From positions 1,073,806 through 1,137,805 of the forward strand of contig NW_005434666.1 of the NCBI RefSeq assembly GCF_000315625.1: a stretch of 64,000 nucleotides of DNA, in the 5' to 3' direction. Positions 47,027-57,823 of the stretch are shown here, in pieces. Each line of letters opens with the position of its first letter. Within the stretch, counting starts at the first letter, position 1. Both the position numbers and the translations under genes were made by a program. This DNA is from Guillardia theta CCMP2712 (taxonomy: Eukaryota; Cryptophyceae; Pyrenomonadales; Geminigeraceae). The notes under the pieces were generated by a model. It saw only the letters and a program-made list of their open reading frames with translations, did not search any database and had not been told where the DNA came from.

Positions 47027-49486
47027 ATGGGTTTTGTTGGATGTTTTGGATGCTTCTCTAGAAAGAAGGTTGCCCCGGAGGAGCTCTCTGAAGGAAACGA
47101 GTTGCCCAATGCTTTTCCAACTGAACAGAGACATGTCGAGCAGCATGATCCTCCGGATGACCGTACGGACCAGAACCATATAACGGAGAAGAAGCAGAGG
47201 GAGCGGGAAAAGCAGCAGGAGCAGAAGGAGGAGCAGGTGCGGGAGAAGGAGCAGGGGAACAGTAAAGAGGAGCTAGTGCGGGAGCAGGACCGGGAGCAGG
47301 ACATCGAGGTGTTTTTGGACGACAACAAACTTTCAAAGAACTCAGAGTTGATAGCAAACAAACTTGAGCCCATGCAGGACATACAAGAGCTGAAAGAGGA
47401 ATACCTCCTGCATAAGATTTCTACCATAGGTGGTGAGTCACAGGCGGAAAGAGAGCGCAAGGAGACAATTCTTTTGTGTCATAGTCGATGCCGTCTTGCA
47501 GTCAAGTCGACAAGATTCCAAGTTGTCACTGAGAAACGGCCCAACACTCTATCAGGCCGCTCGGAAGTCTTTCGGCATGCAGTCAGATGTATTGTCTTAG
47601 TGGACTACCATGCCACCAAGTCTGTTGACTTCGAGGCTTCCCTGAGTTTCATCAAGGTGCTGAGAAAGCCTGTCTTTGCGACGAAGTTAGACTCTTACTT
47701 CAACCCTACTGGATCTGTCGCTGCAATCTGTAAAGCCTACGGTACTTGGTTCAACTCGTGGGACGAGCTGGCAAAGGAGCTCAAAGTGGCTGACAGCTTT
47801 ACGTTTGAGGATGCAGACACTGTGGAAAAGGAGAATTCATTCGAAGAAACCAAGGCTGGAGAATCGCCGGAGAGCGAGAAGAACGAGGAGCTTGAGCAGA
47901 GACACGATCTTTTCTTCTCTGCTTGCGAGGACGAGGGAAGATTGATTGCCAAACATCTAGAGCAAGATGTGCTGGTGCAGGGTTTGTTCTCGCACATTCA
48001 AAGGAGCACTGGGCACATGGATCGAGACATGGACCTGATCAAGAGGTCGAAGCTCGTGGTCTTCGTCATCACAGAAGGAACCGCCTGGTCCTCCCTGCAG
48101 CTCATCCACCTGGAGGCTGCTCGGAGCTGGAAGAGGCAACTTCTGCCCATCAAGCGGGAAGGAGTGCCTTTGGGTGACGGTTGGCTCAGCCTAGCGTTAG
48201 CTGGAAAGCTCTACTACGAGATCGATCCCTCCGACCTGAGCAAACTTCGAGTGCCGTTCAAGGAGAACCCAAACTCTCCCATCCGGATCGCCGACTCCAC
48301 ACCAGCGATTGAGATGCTGAGAGCTGCACAAGCTCTCATGCTGTTGGCCAACCGCAAAGTCATCGATTACGATCATCTCTTTGAGGAGCGCAACGAGCAG
48401 ATTGTCTCTATCTACAAGCAGGAGGCGCTTGCGGCGGGCGTGAAGGAGGAAGAGGCAGAAACAATCTGTAATCATCTGGACGTGTCACCAGCTTCGAGTG
48501 TCCTGGAGGAAGCGAATGCTGCTGCATCTGTGACGGAAGAGCAGGTTTCTGGTTTCCCTCCCGCTGTAGAACTTCTTCCTGCTCAACAAGCGCTTCAGAT
48601 GACCGATATTCGTTACACCATCACCCGCTTGGAGCACGTTCCTCCCCAAGAAGTCTGCGATGAGTTTGGCATTCCGATCCCAGGCCTCATGTTTGACCTG
48701 ATGATCTCCTACGAGTGGGGCAGCCAAGAGCAAGCGATTGACTACTTCTTCCAGCTGCGCATGCAGAACGTCAAGCTCTGGTTCGATGTGATGGGGAACA
48801 TGCAAGGGAACATGAACGCAGCCATGGCGGCGGCTGTTGAGAGTGCCGCCTGTCTCTTGGTCCTGCTTTCAGAGCGCTATGAGAAGTCCATCAACTGTCG
48901 CCTGGAGCTGGAATATGCTGTGAGCATCAACAAGCCCATCGTCTTCCTCTGCCTCCCAAGCTACGACGTGCTCTCTATGGCCGGCTGGATCAAGGAGATC
49001 ATCGGAGAGCCGATGCAGGTGTATCCTGCTGCCGAGGGCTCAGCCGAGGTTGCCTCCAAGTACCTCGTGCTTCAAGGATCTGCTCCTTCTGTTCGCGGCG
49101 TTCCCCTGCCGAATGTCATAGCCACTGCTGTCCGCCGCCTCGCACAGCTGAGAAACAGTCGGACCCGTCCGTGCCGAGACGCCACGCCCCTCCTCTTCCT
49201 CAAGACGCGGGCGCTGATCTCAGCAGCTGCGAGCGCGTCGGAGACGTCGGGGATGGTCGTATGCTCGCGGTGCAAGACTCTCTTCAACCCCCTGGTGTCT
49301 TCGGAGGGGAAGTGCCGCAAACACTCGAGCTACTACATGGGCGGGACGATCATGGCTGGTCGGTGGGTGTGCTGCAACGACAACGACAAGGACGGTCCTG
49401 GTTGTACGCCATGCTCGCACATGGCTGAAGCGAGGACATGGACGTTGATGCAAGGGTATGGCACGCATACTTGGGAACCTGCTTAG
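47027..49486 (+). CDS. Lipid-anchored triple-TIR protein with C-terminal Cys/His metal-binding module
   Basis: Single exon, 819 aa, in a neighbourhood where nearly every gene is split. The N-terminus MGFVGCFGCFSRKK suits N-myristoylation at Gly2 plus palmitoylation of Cys. A Glu/Lys/Gln-rich coiled segment (about 45-130) follows. Three TIR-like alpha/beta units: about 146-250 (TILLCHSRCR … RCIVLVDYHA … RKPVFATKL); about 294-410 (HDLFFSACEDEGRLIAKHLEQDV … KLVVFVITEGTAWSSLQLIHLEAARSW … RQLLPI); about 555-690 (FDLMISYEWGSQEQAIDYFFQLR … VKLWFDV … CLLVLLSERYEKSINCRLELEYAVSINKPIVFL). Only the third has the S…C.LEL.YA pattern that in NADase TIRs carries the catalytic Glu. Residues 746-798 hold CxxC, CxxH, CC and CxxCxH, probably two metal sites. 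Role unknown; signalling or defence is inferred. Confidence 0.82.
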   Translation: MGFVGCFGCFSRKKVAPEELSEGNELPNAFPTEQRHVEQHDPPDDRTDQNHITEKKQREREKQQEQKEEQVREKEQGNSKEELVREQDREQDIEVFLDDNKLSKNSELIANKLEPMQDIQELKEEYLLHKISTIGGESQAERERKETILLCHSRCRLAVKSTRFQVVTEKRPNTLSGRSEVFRHAVRCIVLVDYHATKSVDFEASLSFIKVLRKPVFATKLDSYFNPTGSVAAICKAYGTWFNSWDELAKELKVADSFTFEDADTVEKENSFEETKAGESPESEKNEELEQRHDLFFSACEDEGRLIAKHLEQDVLVQGLFSHIQRSTGHMDRDMDLIKRSKLVVFVITEGTAWSSLQLIHLEAARSWKRQLLPIKREGVPLGDGWLSLALAGKLYYEIDPSDLSKLRVPFKENPNSPIRIADSTPAIEMLRAAQALMLLANRKVIDYDHLFEERNEQIVSIYKQEALAAGVKEEEAETICNHLDVSPASSVLEEANAAASVTEEQVSGFPPAVELLPAQQALQMTDIRYTITRLEHVPPQEVCDEFGIPIPGLMFDLMISYEWGSQEQAIDYFFQLRMQNVKLWFDVMGNMQGNMNAAMAAAVESAACLLVLLSERYEKSINCRLELEYAVSINKPIVFLCLPSYDVLSMAGWIKEIIGEPMQVYPAAEGSAEVASKYLVLQGSAPSVRGVPLPNVIATAVRRLAQLRNSRTRPCRDATPLLFLKTRALISAAASASETSGMVVCSRCKTLFNPLVSSEGKCRKHSSYYMGGTIMAGRWVCCNDNDKDGPGCTPCSHMAEARTWTLMQGYGTHTWEPA

Positions 49487-49996
49487 CAAAAAGGTGACAG
49501 GAAGCACAACCACCCTGCATGTAATGACGTAGCAGTATCAAGTTAACTTGTTGTAATGTTTTCCATGTTATGTAAAGGTGATTAGGTAGAAAGTTGATAT
49601 CAATCGTAACTTCCGGCGACATTGCGGCATCGCCCATGTTGTTTGGTATCAAGGTGCTCCAGCGGTAAACATCAAGACTTGAAAGAGCGATATGAATTAA
49701 GATAGAAATAATTCACATGTGTTGAGACGAATAATAAGAGAAGAACACACAATGCAAGATCGCATCAGAAGCAATCTAACACTTGAAAATCTTTAATGAC
49801 ATCTCCCACTAATATACAAGAAAAACTCAAACCCACACGCTCATTTCTTTCTGCTTTCAAAACTCACCCGGCGAGTGGCCATAAAGAGGCCAATAACTGT
49901 AAAGCTGTAAGAGCCGAAGAGGGACGGGCGGGGGCAGGCAGAGAAGTCGGACAAAGAAAGCAGCAGCAAGCTAAGACAGGGAGAGAAAAGAGTATC
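49487..49996. other. Convergent 3'-3' intergenic region
   Basis: AT-rich 3' flanks of the TIR gene (+) and of the secreted Cys-rich gene (-). No gene seen. Confidence 0.5.
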
Positions 49997-52900
49997 TTAC
50001 GGATCTCTGCTGAGATAAAGTAGCGGAGCTGACGCATTAGGCGCGAATGGGTTGTACAGGGCATCACACGTGAAAGGATCTAAAGCGACGTGAGTGGTTA
50101 ACCAGCAGGAGAGAAAGGAAGGGCAGAAATAAGCAAGAAGGAGGGTGAGAGGGAGGGGAAAGGGAGGGAGGGAGAGAGCGGACGATCAGTGAAAGAGTGT
50201 GGCTCACTAGGTGTGAAAGCCTCCTCTGCCAATAAGATGCCCAACATCCTGACATTCAGCTCGGCATAGTATAAGGTGTCAAAGTCTTCAACTTGCCCCA
50301 GCTCTTCGACCACCTGCATCGTGACCATGTCAGGTCGCAGAGCAGGGAAGCCCAGACCAACATGCTGAGACGGGTCTTGCATCTTAAAGTCGATGTAGTT
50401 GTTGTAGGCGTCCTGGAAAGTCTCATTCCCTGGCTTTCCGTCGATCCACTTCTTCTCCAGCCCTCGTCTCCGCGTCGGTTGACCCGGTCGCCGCGCGTCG
50501 ATGTCAAGTCCCTGTCACGCTCTTGAGGCACTGAGAGCAGTTGGAGCAGGTTGGCAACGGCACCTTCTCACGCACGTACTTCTTGACCCTGACAAGGCTG
50601 TGCTCGTCGTAGAGACTCTTTGCCTGCCACATGAAATCTTCCATCTACCGCGGGGTCACTCACAATCAGCTTCATGTCTGAGTCCTTACGATGGCGCGCG
50701 CCATGTAAGCGTCATTATACTGCGACTCGTTTGCAAGGATCGAGATGTTGCAGCTGCAGGTCTGTCCGAAAGTTCCTGTCAAAACGAGTTTAGCACAAGA
50801 CACTCTTTGATAGATTGTGAGTAAAATTCACCTTTGGGGATCTTTGTGAAATCCAAATTTCCGTCTTGAATGCAAGGCAAAGGACAGTAGCCCTGTTTGA
50901 AGATTTCGTAGATTCTTCCAAACCTGGATCAAATTTAAAGGAATTGTCTCTCTCTGCTTCATCGCACCTGTTACAGAGTCTGTCTGGAAGTTGCAACGAG
51001 AAATCTGAAATGGTCAAGTCCACATCTATCGGGTTCGGTGAGATAGCTGCTCCGCACGCCTGGTTGCCTGCCCGATGATTTAGATGAAGTTGAAGGCAGA
51101 TGGAAGCACAGAGGGGAGGGGATGAGAAGAAAGAGAGAGATAGAGGAAACAGAAGGAAGAGAGGAGGGGGGGACGAAGAGATAGAAGAGATATGGAGGGA
51201 GGGTGCAAGCAAGAGAGAAGATGGCCAGCATGGGTATGAGGAATGTGGGAGGCATTACCGATGAGCTGAGAGATCGAATTTGGTGGACAACATTCTAGAA
51301 CGCCTGTTGAGAACTTTACAGACAACTTGCCCTGAGATCCATTTCGGGGTACCGTTTGCAGGATTCGCTCTAGTTGTCAACCCCAAGTTTGTCCATGAAT
51401 ACTGATGACTCATGAGTTCTGAAGTCTGGTTGCCAGGCTTTACAACACAAGACTGATTTCGAATCAAGTCGTTCAACTACAGACAGTCATTGCATCATGT
51501 AATCCAATAAATCACCGTCATACCAGAGGGCAAAAAATGCATTCTCCCGTCCGTGGAGACGTTACCTGCATTGCTTTAGAAACATCAAAAACCATAATAT
51601 TTACATATCCGCTCGCTTCGCATGGTTTCTGTAAACACAAACCAGTCTTGTTATCTAGTCCCCACTGGCATCCATTGTTGTTCACGAGCTCCGCAGCAAT
51701 GTCGCATTTGGATCCAAACTGACAAAATTTTCATGATCGCTGAGAGGATGAGACGAAGCCAAACCTTGTCGCCTCTCACGGACATGGAAAGCTACAAGGT
51801 TGGATCAGATGATCTCAATCAACATCTAAATGCATTCACACCCATCCAGCACCATTCTGAGGTATGTACTCGGAATCCTCGAGTTTGGATGCTGTGCCTG
51901 CAACCCCCGTCAGAGAAGAACACTGGACGAGAAAGCTTCCTGCGGGCCATTCTTCAGAGATCAGAGGAGCCATCCAGATCTCATCTTCGAGCAGTTGCGA
52001 GCGCGACATTCCTGTCCGAGCTCAGGTCTGCCTCAGAGTCTCTAGCAGTACCGCTAATTGATATCGTCAGCTCGTATCTTGTGTTTGTTTTCCACTTCGT
52101 CGATGACAAGAGTGCACAATTCGGCTGTCATGGTCAGTTAAGATTTGCGTTCAAGGTTGGACTACCACGCCGCCGCGAGGCTCCACCAGCTTGTGTGCAA
52201 AGGAAGAAGTCGTCGAAGATTCGTAAAAATTGTCGTATCTTCATGAAATCAGTCACTTGCTCTCCAGGTTTTTGTACGAGACCCACCTCATATATTGAAA
52301 CGACGACGCGTAAAATTCGTCATTCGAAAGAAAATCTGAAAGCTCCCCGAACTGTAACCTTCGTCAATTAGGACAAGGTGACGAGAAAAAAATCGATATG
52401 CGTTCCTGAATAGCTTCGTAAAGAAATTCAACTGTTGAGGAGCTCGTAGACGTCGATGTCTTGGGAGAAAAGAACTGCAGATTTGTACCCTGCTCGTACA
52501 CAACGTTCCCTTCGGTGTTGAACAAAGTTCCTCCCTCTACAACTTTCTCGACAGAGAACTGCATAAAGGATTAAGTTGAAGATAAGGCCCCCTCAACCTT
52601 GCACGTACCTGCATCTGCGATATGTTGATACCCGGTGTGGTCAAACAGAATAGAAGGGAGTCAAACTGATACAAGGAGGAGGACATCTCAATCTTCGTTA
52701 TCGTCTTGGTGCCATTCGCCTTGATAGCGCTCACCTGCCATGCGGCGTCATGCCTGAAGGAGTGGGAGCATGCGCACCCTGCACTGTTGATGCCCTTGAG
52801 GGTCCCACTCGACAGGTTTGCTGCATCTCAAGCAGAACTGCTGCTGGCAGTAAGCTGAAGCTGTCGGTACAGTGAAGTTGAAAGACTTCCAGGGCTGCAA

Positions 52901-53146
52901 GGAAAGTTCGTAGCTGCACGCAGATCAGACGAGGAGGTGAAAGTGAAGGCAAGTGGGACTGCAGGACGAGAAATGAAAGAAAAGCAAGGTTGAGCGGAGG
53001 CTTTGGAAACGCGAGAGGAAGAGGCAGCCATGAGACCTGATCACTTGCTGGTCCACATTCATCTGAGTCGACGAAGGATGCAAGCAGAAGAAGAGAACGA
53101 GGACCACGAGAGGAAGGCGACGAGGAAAGCAGAGCGGGAGAGACAT
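49997..53146 (-). CDS. Secreted Cys-rich multi-exon protein, unrecognised
   Basis: Starts at a clear signal peptide (MSLPLCFPRRLPLVVLVLFF, ATG at 53146). Exons I could place by phase include one ending at 52742 region (…FPCSPG | NAANLSSGTLKGINSAGCACSHSF…, ISQMQ), one with FSVEKVVEGGTLFNTEGNVVYEQG (about 52560-52370), CDIAAELVNNNGCQWGLDNKTGLCLQKPC (about 51720-51565), ECCPPNSISQLIG|NQACGAAISPNPIDVDL, FGRIYEIFKQGYCPLPC, GQTCSCNISILANES, MEDFMWQAKSLYDEH then PTCSNCSQC, KKWIDGKPGNETFQDAYNNY…EEAFTP (ending 50208), and the last exon 49997-50079. Many Cys and N-glycosylation sequons (NQT, NGT, NIS, NET, NAS) indicate an extracellular or lumenal protein. Some middle junctions (about 51270-51480, 52290-52380, 52860-53010) are unresolved. 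No family recognised. Confidence 0.6.
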
Positions 53147-53639
53147 GGCGGGCGGTATGGCGGGAGTAGTAGCAGTTTCTTGGAGAAAAATTGAGCTTTT
53201 AAAACTATTTTCCACCGGGGCCGGGCCGATCACCGGGTGGGTATCAGTGACTCGGATTCAATGTCCGACATTACAAGTCCGAGTGACTTGTTCAAGCCCG
53301 GCCCAGTACGGACTCACTGACTGGTCAGTGGCCCCCGCCGGCCCGTGCCTAGGTTAGATCTGAGGGGTGGGTGCAGATTGGCTTTTCTAAACTGACGGTT
53401 GCAGACAGGGGCGGGGGTCCGAGGTGGCACCGGTGATCAGTAGACTCGGACGACTACTGTAAGTAGTCACTTGATAGCGAGTACCAACCTACCCCACCTA
53501 CCTGCCCTCGTCCCTCTATCCGAGACTCCCTCCATAGTAACTTCCGTAACGCCGACCTCATCGCGCACTTCCCCACTCTTTCCCTCTTGTCCTTCTCCTC
53601 CTCCTGTTAATCCTTCCTCCTGTGCTTTCCTCTCTCGAT
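53147..53639. promoter_or_regulatory. Divergent upstream region with GC-rich patch
   Basis: 53205-53460 is GC-rich (ACCGGGGCCGGGCCG, CCCCGCCGGCCC) and contains GTGACTCGG/GAGTGACTTG words; 53488-53512 has CCTACCCCACCTACC. No gene seen. Confidence 0.5.
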
Positions 53640-55435
53640 GCAGAAGCATCGTTGAAAGCCCTCGAGTGGGAGATTCGAAGCCTTAAGCAGAACCTCTCTG
53701 CAACCCTAAGCGAGCTCCGCACTCTCAACTCTTCCGTCTCTTCCATGCCGCAGCTGCCCTGGGGCAACCTCATTCTCCCGTACATCTGGTCTCAAATAAA
53801 CTACAAGGAGTCTTCTGCTACGACATGAGCTGTGTCTCACATTCAGCCTGCAAGGTATGAGGTCTGGGTTGGCCCGCAGGGCTCTTGCCACTCCTGCCGT
53901 CAACCAGTGCCAGTGCATCGGAGGTAAGGCTTGTGCATGGGGGGTAGTGCCGGTAGGGCTTGTGCGTGAGGAGGGTAGCGCTAGCTCGAGCCGTGTGTGA
54001 CGAGCAGGATGGTGCGCAGGGTTCTACCTGGATGTGGGCCCTCCTGCTCCTCCTGCCCATCCGGTCTCATGTCGCCCTTCGCGAGCTCCTCGCTGCTTGA
54101 TGTTTCTCGGAAGCATCGCAGGAGAGTCATGCTCAGACGTCTGCGCGTCAAAACATCTGACATGCGTCGACGAGGCCCGGCCCGTGATCACCGGCAGTCA
54201 CTTGGTCACTCTTCTCGCCGCATGGAGCATCACTGTCTCCCAGTATGGCGGCACTGACAGCGTGGACGCCCCATCCTACAACCCCACCACGGGTCAAGCC
54301 TTCTACCGTTACGGCTTGCCCGGCAAGTGCAAAGCCACCAATGCAAACACCGTTAGAGTGTGTCGATGCACGTGCGCTGACAACCAGTACGGTAAGCGCC
54401 GTCCTTCCTCGCTCACAACCACCTCTCACGCGCCATGCAGGCATGTCAGGCAACTGCTCGTCATGCCCAGCCAACAGTCTGTCGTCCTTTCAAGCTCCGG
54501 ATCGCTCGAGCTGCATGTGCAACTTCGGTGATACAACTTCTACATGACACTGCGAGCGCTGACGAGGCCATGTGCTGGTGTTGCAGGTTACTTCCTCAAT
54601 GCGTCGGAAGGAGGCTGCAGCCCCTGCCCAGGTGGCACGTACGCGAGGAGGATGGAGTTTGTCGAGCAAGACTTCGGCAAGGACGGGATCGTGGGATGGC
54701 AGGGGACGGATCAAACGTCGAGCTGTGGGGCCTATGGCTCAGTGCTTGGGGGGCTCAACGTGCTGGCCGAGTACTCGAGTGTGACCAAGACGTTCACCGG
54801 CTTGTGCCCGCATGGCTTTGTCTACCTCTGGATGAGAGTGGTGCTCATCGACGTGGCTCAGCCCGTGACGCTACGTATGTACGTGAACCGTCAGCTACGT
54901 ATGTACGTGAACCGTCAGCTACGTATGTACGTGAACCGTCAGCTACGTATGTACGTGAACCGTCAGGAGGTCTGGAACGAGACGATCTCGGCTGTCTTTC
55001 CCGTGTCGTCGAGGTGCGGGAGCAGCAATGGGGACGGGCTGATCTCTGGATTTAAGCGATTGTATCACACGGAAGACTACATAGAGGTGGGTATCCGAGT
55101 AGACTACGACTACCTGCAAGTGGATGCTTCCATCGCTAAGACGTTCTGGGGGCTCAAGGAAGTTTCTCTCATACTCCAATGCGCGAGCTCGACTTCAGCT
55201 GACTGCAGCATGACGAAACCGTTGGAACAGTCATGTTCGGATGTGACAGGAAGCGGAGGGAGATGCACGAGGTCAGGCAACTACCTCTTAGTATGTCCAC
55301 TACTCCAATGACGCTCTGGGATGGTGGGATGCGGAGTCAAAGTGCAGTAGCATGGGCATTGGAGGACATCCGATCGATGATCTCGCCTACTTCCCGGATG
55401 CAGCAACGCAAAGAGCAGTAAAATCGAGTCACTGA
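53640..55435 (+). CDS. Cys-rich ephrin-receptor-like/lectin-like extracellular protein; 5' exons unresolved
   Basis: Well-supported exons: 54122-54391, 54441-54527, 54587-55242, 55292-55435 (introns 49-59 nt, all in phase). The N-terminal part is Cys-rich (ESCSDVCASKHLTC; CRCTCADNQY|GMSGNCSSCPANSLSSFQAPDRSSCMCNFGYFLNASEGGCSPCPGGTY), matching the CxxCPxG…CxCxxGY layout of ephrin-receptor-like (GCC2/GCC3) repeats. A middle beta-rich domain contains four perfect copies of LRMYVNRQ. The C-terminus (SCSDYVHYSNDALGWWDAESKCSSMGIGG) looks C-type-lectin-like. Earlier exons probably start near 53640 (FCYDMSCVSHSACK is coding-like at about 53810-53855) but phase could not be settled and no signal peptide was identified. 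Probably secreted or surface-exposed. Confidence 0.66.
54871..54966. repeat. 24-bp perfect tandem repeat, four copies, in coding sequence
   Basis: Units at 54871, 54895, 54919 and 54943; each starts CTACGTATGTACGTG and encodes LRMYVNRQ in frame. All four copies are identical, including silent positions. Confidence 0.97.
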
Positions 55436-55892
55436 GTGTGGGAGGCCCGCGGCGAGTTCAAGCTGAGCCTGCCCGGCCCCGCCCGGCCACTCGGCGGCAG
55501 TGACCGGGTGACTCGGCGGTGAGACTGCGTTTCAACGTTTCAAAGTTTCAAAGTTTCAAAGTTTCAAAGTTTCGCTGCTAGTCCGAGGGATCATTTGACG
55601 TCAGCATGGCAGAAGCAATGAAGCGACGAAGGTACGAGAAGAGGAGAATATGGTAGAGACGTAGCAGAGACAGCGGAGATAACATACCAGGAAGGCTAAG
55701 AGTAGACACGAGCAAGATGCAGAGAGATATGTGTCATAGCTAATCACGGCGTTCTTGTTCTCTAAACTCACCTTGGTGCTTGGATAGGTGATGTTTGCTG
55801 CAAGCACTTATCTTTTAGAGGCCATTGTGAGCAAAACTGTTCATATTTTCTCCTCATATTGATACAAAGCTATTTCAGGATTGATTGAAGGC
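55436..55892. promoter_or_regulatory. Intergenic region with GC-rich patch and TTTCAAAG array
   Basis: 55445-55525 is GC-rich (GCCCGGCCCCGCCCGG, ACTCGGCGG twice). 55528-55574 is a TTTCAAAG tandem array of about five units. The remainder (55600-55880) looks like upstream DNA of the protease gene, possibly with a 5'-UTR intron ending TTTCAG at 55878. Confidence 0.55.
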
Positions 55893-57521
55893 ATGCAGTC
55901 TGCATTGTTTCCATTATTTGCAGCGTGTGTTGTGTACTTATTCCCCTTGCCATCTTGTGCCATCTCAAAATCTGCATTCGGCAATCTTCCTCCGGCAACA
56001 GTTTCACGATTTGTACCTGAAACAAGTCAGACATGGAGAGGAAATGATGCTCTGCGCTTTTCCTCCACGTACGCGCAAGGCACAACAGTGCGAGGATTTC
56101 TATGCTCGGATTTTGTGCAAGTGGGGCCCTATGGATCCTTTTCTCCTTTTTGCTGTGTGACCTCTGTGTCGGGCATGTTTGACGGTTCAGGAATTGCTGG
56201 TTTCGCTCCTCCTCCGAAGAAAGATCCCAACTCACAGTTCCCTCCTCTTCCTCCTCTCTTCATCAGCCTGGCAAACATCACGGGTCAAGACAGCAGCGCC
56301 AGGGATCGCCCTGTTCCAAAACCTGTCTTCTCATTTCTATCATCTCCTGATGCAGCTGAGCTGCAGTTGGGAGGGTATGACGAGACTTCTGTGTCAGGAA
56401 GGATGAGATACATTAGCTCACTTTCGAGGTTTGCATACGTGGTTCCCATACAGTCCATGTCGATAGGAAATACTCCCATTCTTATCAAGAACAGCAACGA
56501 GCAGCTGGCAAAAAAGTTTCAAGCTGGTGCAATATTGGATAGCGGCACAAGTTGTATTTGCCTCCCTGACAATGACATGCACGGCTATGCTAAACAATCA
56601 CCATACAAGAATTTCAAGGATTCATGGCAGAAAGAAAGTGGAGCTGACATCGAGATCGTTATGGGAACAGGAAGTAAGACTTTTAGTGTGATGATTCCTT
56701 CAAGTGTGTGGCTGCCTGGTATGCAGGAGGTTCAGGGTTGCCTGATGAAAGATTGTCCTAACGATAAAATTATCCTCGGCGACTGGCTGTTTCAGTCGTG
56801 GCTCGTGCTCTTTGACTTGGGGCCAACGGCTTCTGGGAGGACACCACGGATAGGCCTGGCTCCTAGGAAAGATGATTACAATGTGGGTAAGAAGTACTTT
56901 CTGCATGAACACTCGTCCGGGGTAACAAAAGTGGCGATGAAGCGAGAGAAAGTGACGAAACGGTACAACACTCCTGACCTGCCAGGATACTCAGCATCAA
57001 AGGAAGAAGTTCCAGATGTCAAGCTCTCTATCGTTCGAGATCTGTATTATCTTCTCCCCGTAATGGTTGGACATCCAGCACAGCGCTTTGATGTGGTGTT
57101 CGACACTGGATCTTCCTTCTTTGGTCTAGTTACTGCTCCTGCTGATTCTGAAGTGGTTCAAGAAGCACTCGTCAAGCTAGGTAAGAATGGCGACGGTAAG
57201 CTCAGCAAGCAGCTGCAACGAGAGGTGGATGAAGCTGAGAGCGTCAAGAAGAGACTTGATGCACAGGTGAGAACATGTCCCTGGTCCTCCGATGCTGAGA
57301 AAACATTTGCAGGACAATGGACCGCTGCGAGAGAGAAAAATGACTGGCCCTGGGCCAGGGATGGTGTGCTCTAGTTGTTGAGATGGAGTTACTCTTGACG
57401 TGAAACGCAGGTCGGGATGGGAGTGATCGGGCTGGTGTGGGGAGTGCTTGTGATCGGAGGCGTTTGTGCCGTCCAGATCGTCAGAAGGCGCCAGCGAAAA
57501 GGAGCTGGCGACTGGTTTTGA
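55893..57521 (+). CDS. Membrane-anchored pepsin-like aspartic protease with circularly permuted order
   Basis: Exons 55893-57266, 57313-57363, 57411-57521; 511 aa. Residues 1-26 are a signal peptide (MQSALFPLFAACVVYLFPLP). The chain then enters the A1 fold after the position of the first catalytic loop: FVPETSQTW…FSSTYAQGTTVRGFLCSDFVQVG, SGIAGFAP, then the complete C-lobe with the second catalytic motif AILDSGTS (Asp216), IILGDWLFQSWLVLFD and RIGLAP. After a basic linker comes the missing N-terminal hairpin and first catalytic motif: DLYYLLPVMVGHPAQRFDVVFDTGSSFFGL (Asp404). A weak EF-hand-like KNGDGKLSKQLQREVDE and a C-terminal membrane helix (about 476-497, VGMGVIGLVWGVLVIGGV) with basic tail RRRQRK follow. 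Both Asp motifs are intact, so activity is plausible if the two parts fold together. Confidence 0.88.
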
Positions 57522-57823
57522 ACAAACATAGATTAGATTCTGTCAAGAGGGGTTGAAAATTGTTTCTAGATGATATAAACTGAAGAAACAAGGATCCAGA
57601 TGACATAAACCGTAGAACAAATTATTAGGATTGTCATGATAGGTTATTTTGTTTCTACATAAATGGTAGGGGCTTGTTGTTCAAATACTTTACAATCACT
57701 CAGATGATGATACACCTCACGCTTGCGGCTAAGAATAACAAAAGAATAGGAGGATGGCAAGTTGAGTCTTCGAGCTTGAAACGAGCGTGCCTTTCGTTCC
57801 CGGGCACCTTGTGGTGATTGTGC
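57522..57823. other. Convergent 3'-3' intergenic region
   Basis: AT-rich flanks; AAAACTGAAG/ATAAAC words near 57580-57620 repeat loosely (GATCCAGATGACATAAACCG versus TAGATGATATAAACTG). No gene seen. Confidence 0.5.

Noticed and set aside
54871-54966. CRISPR array
   Set aside because: Units abut without spacers and lie in frame inside a eukaryotic coding exon.
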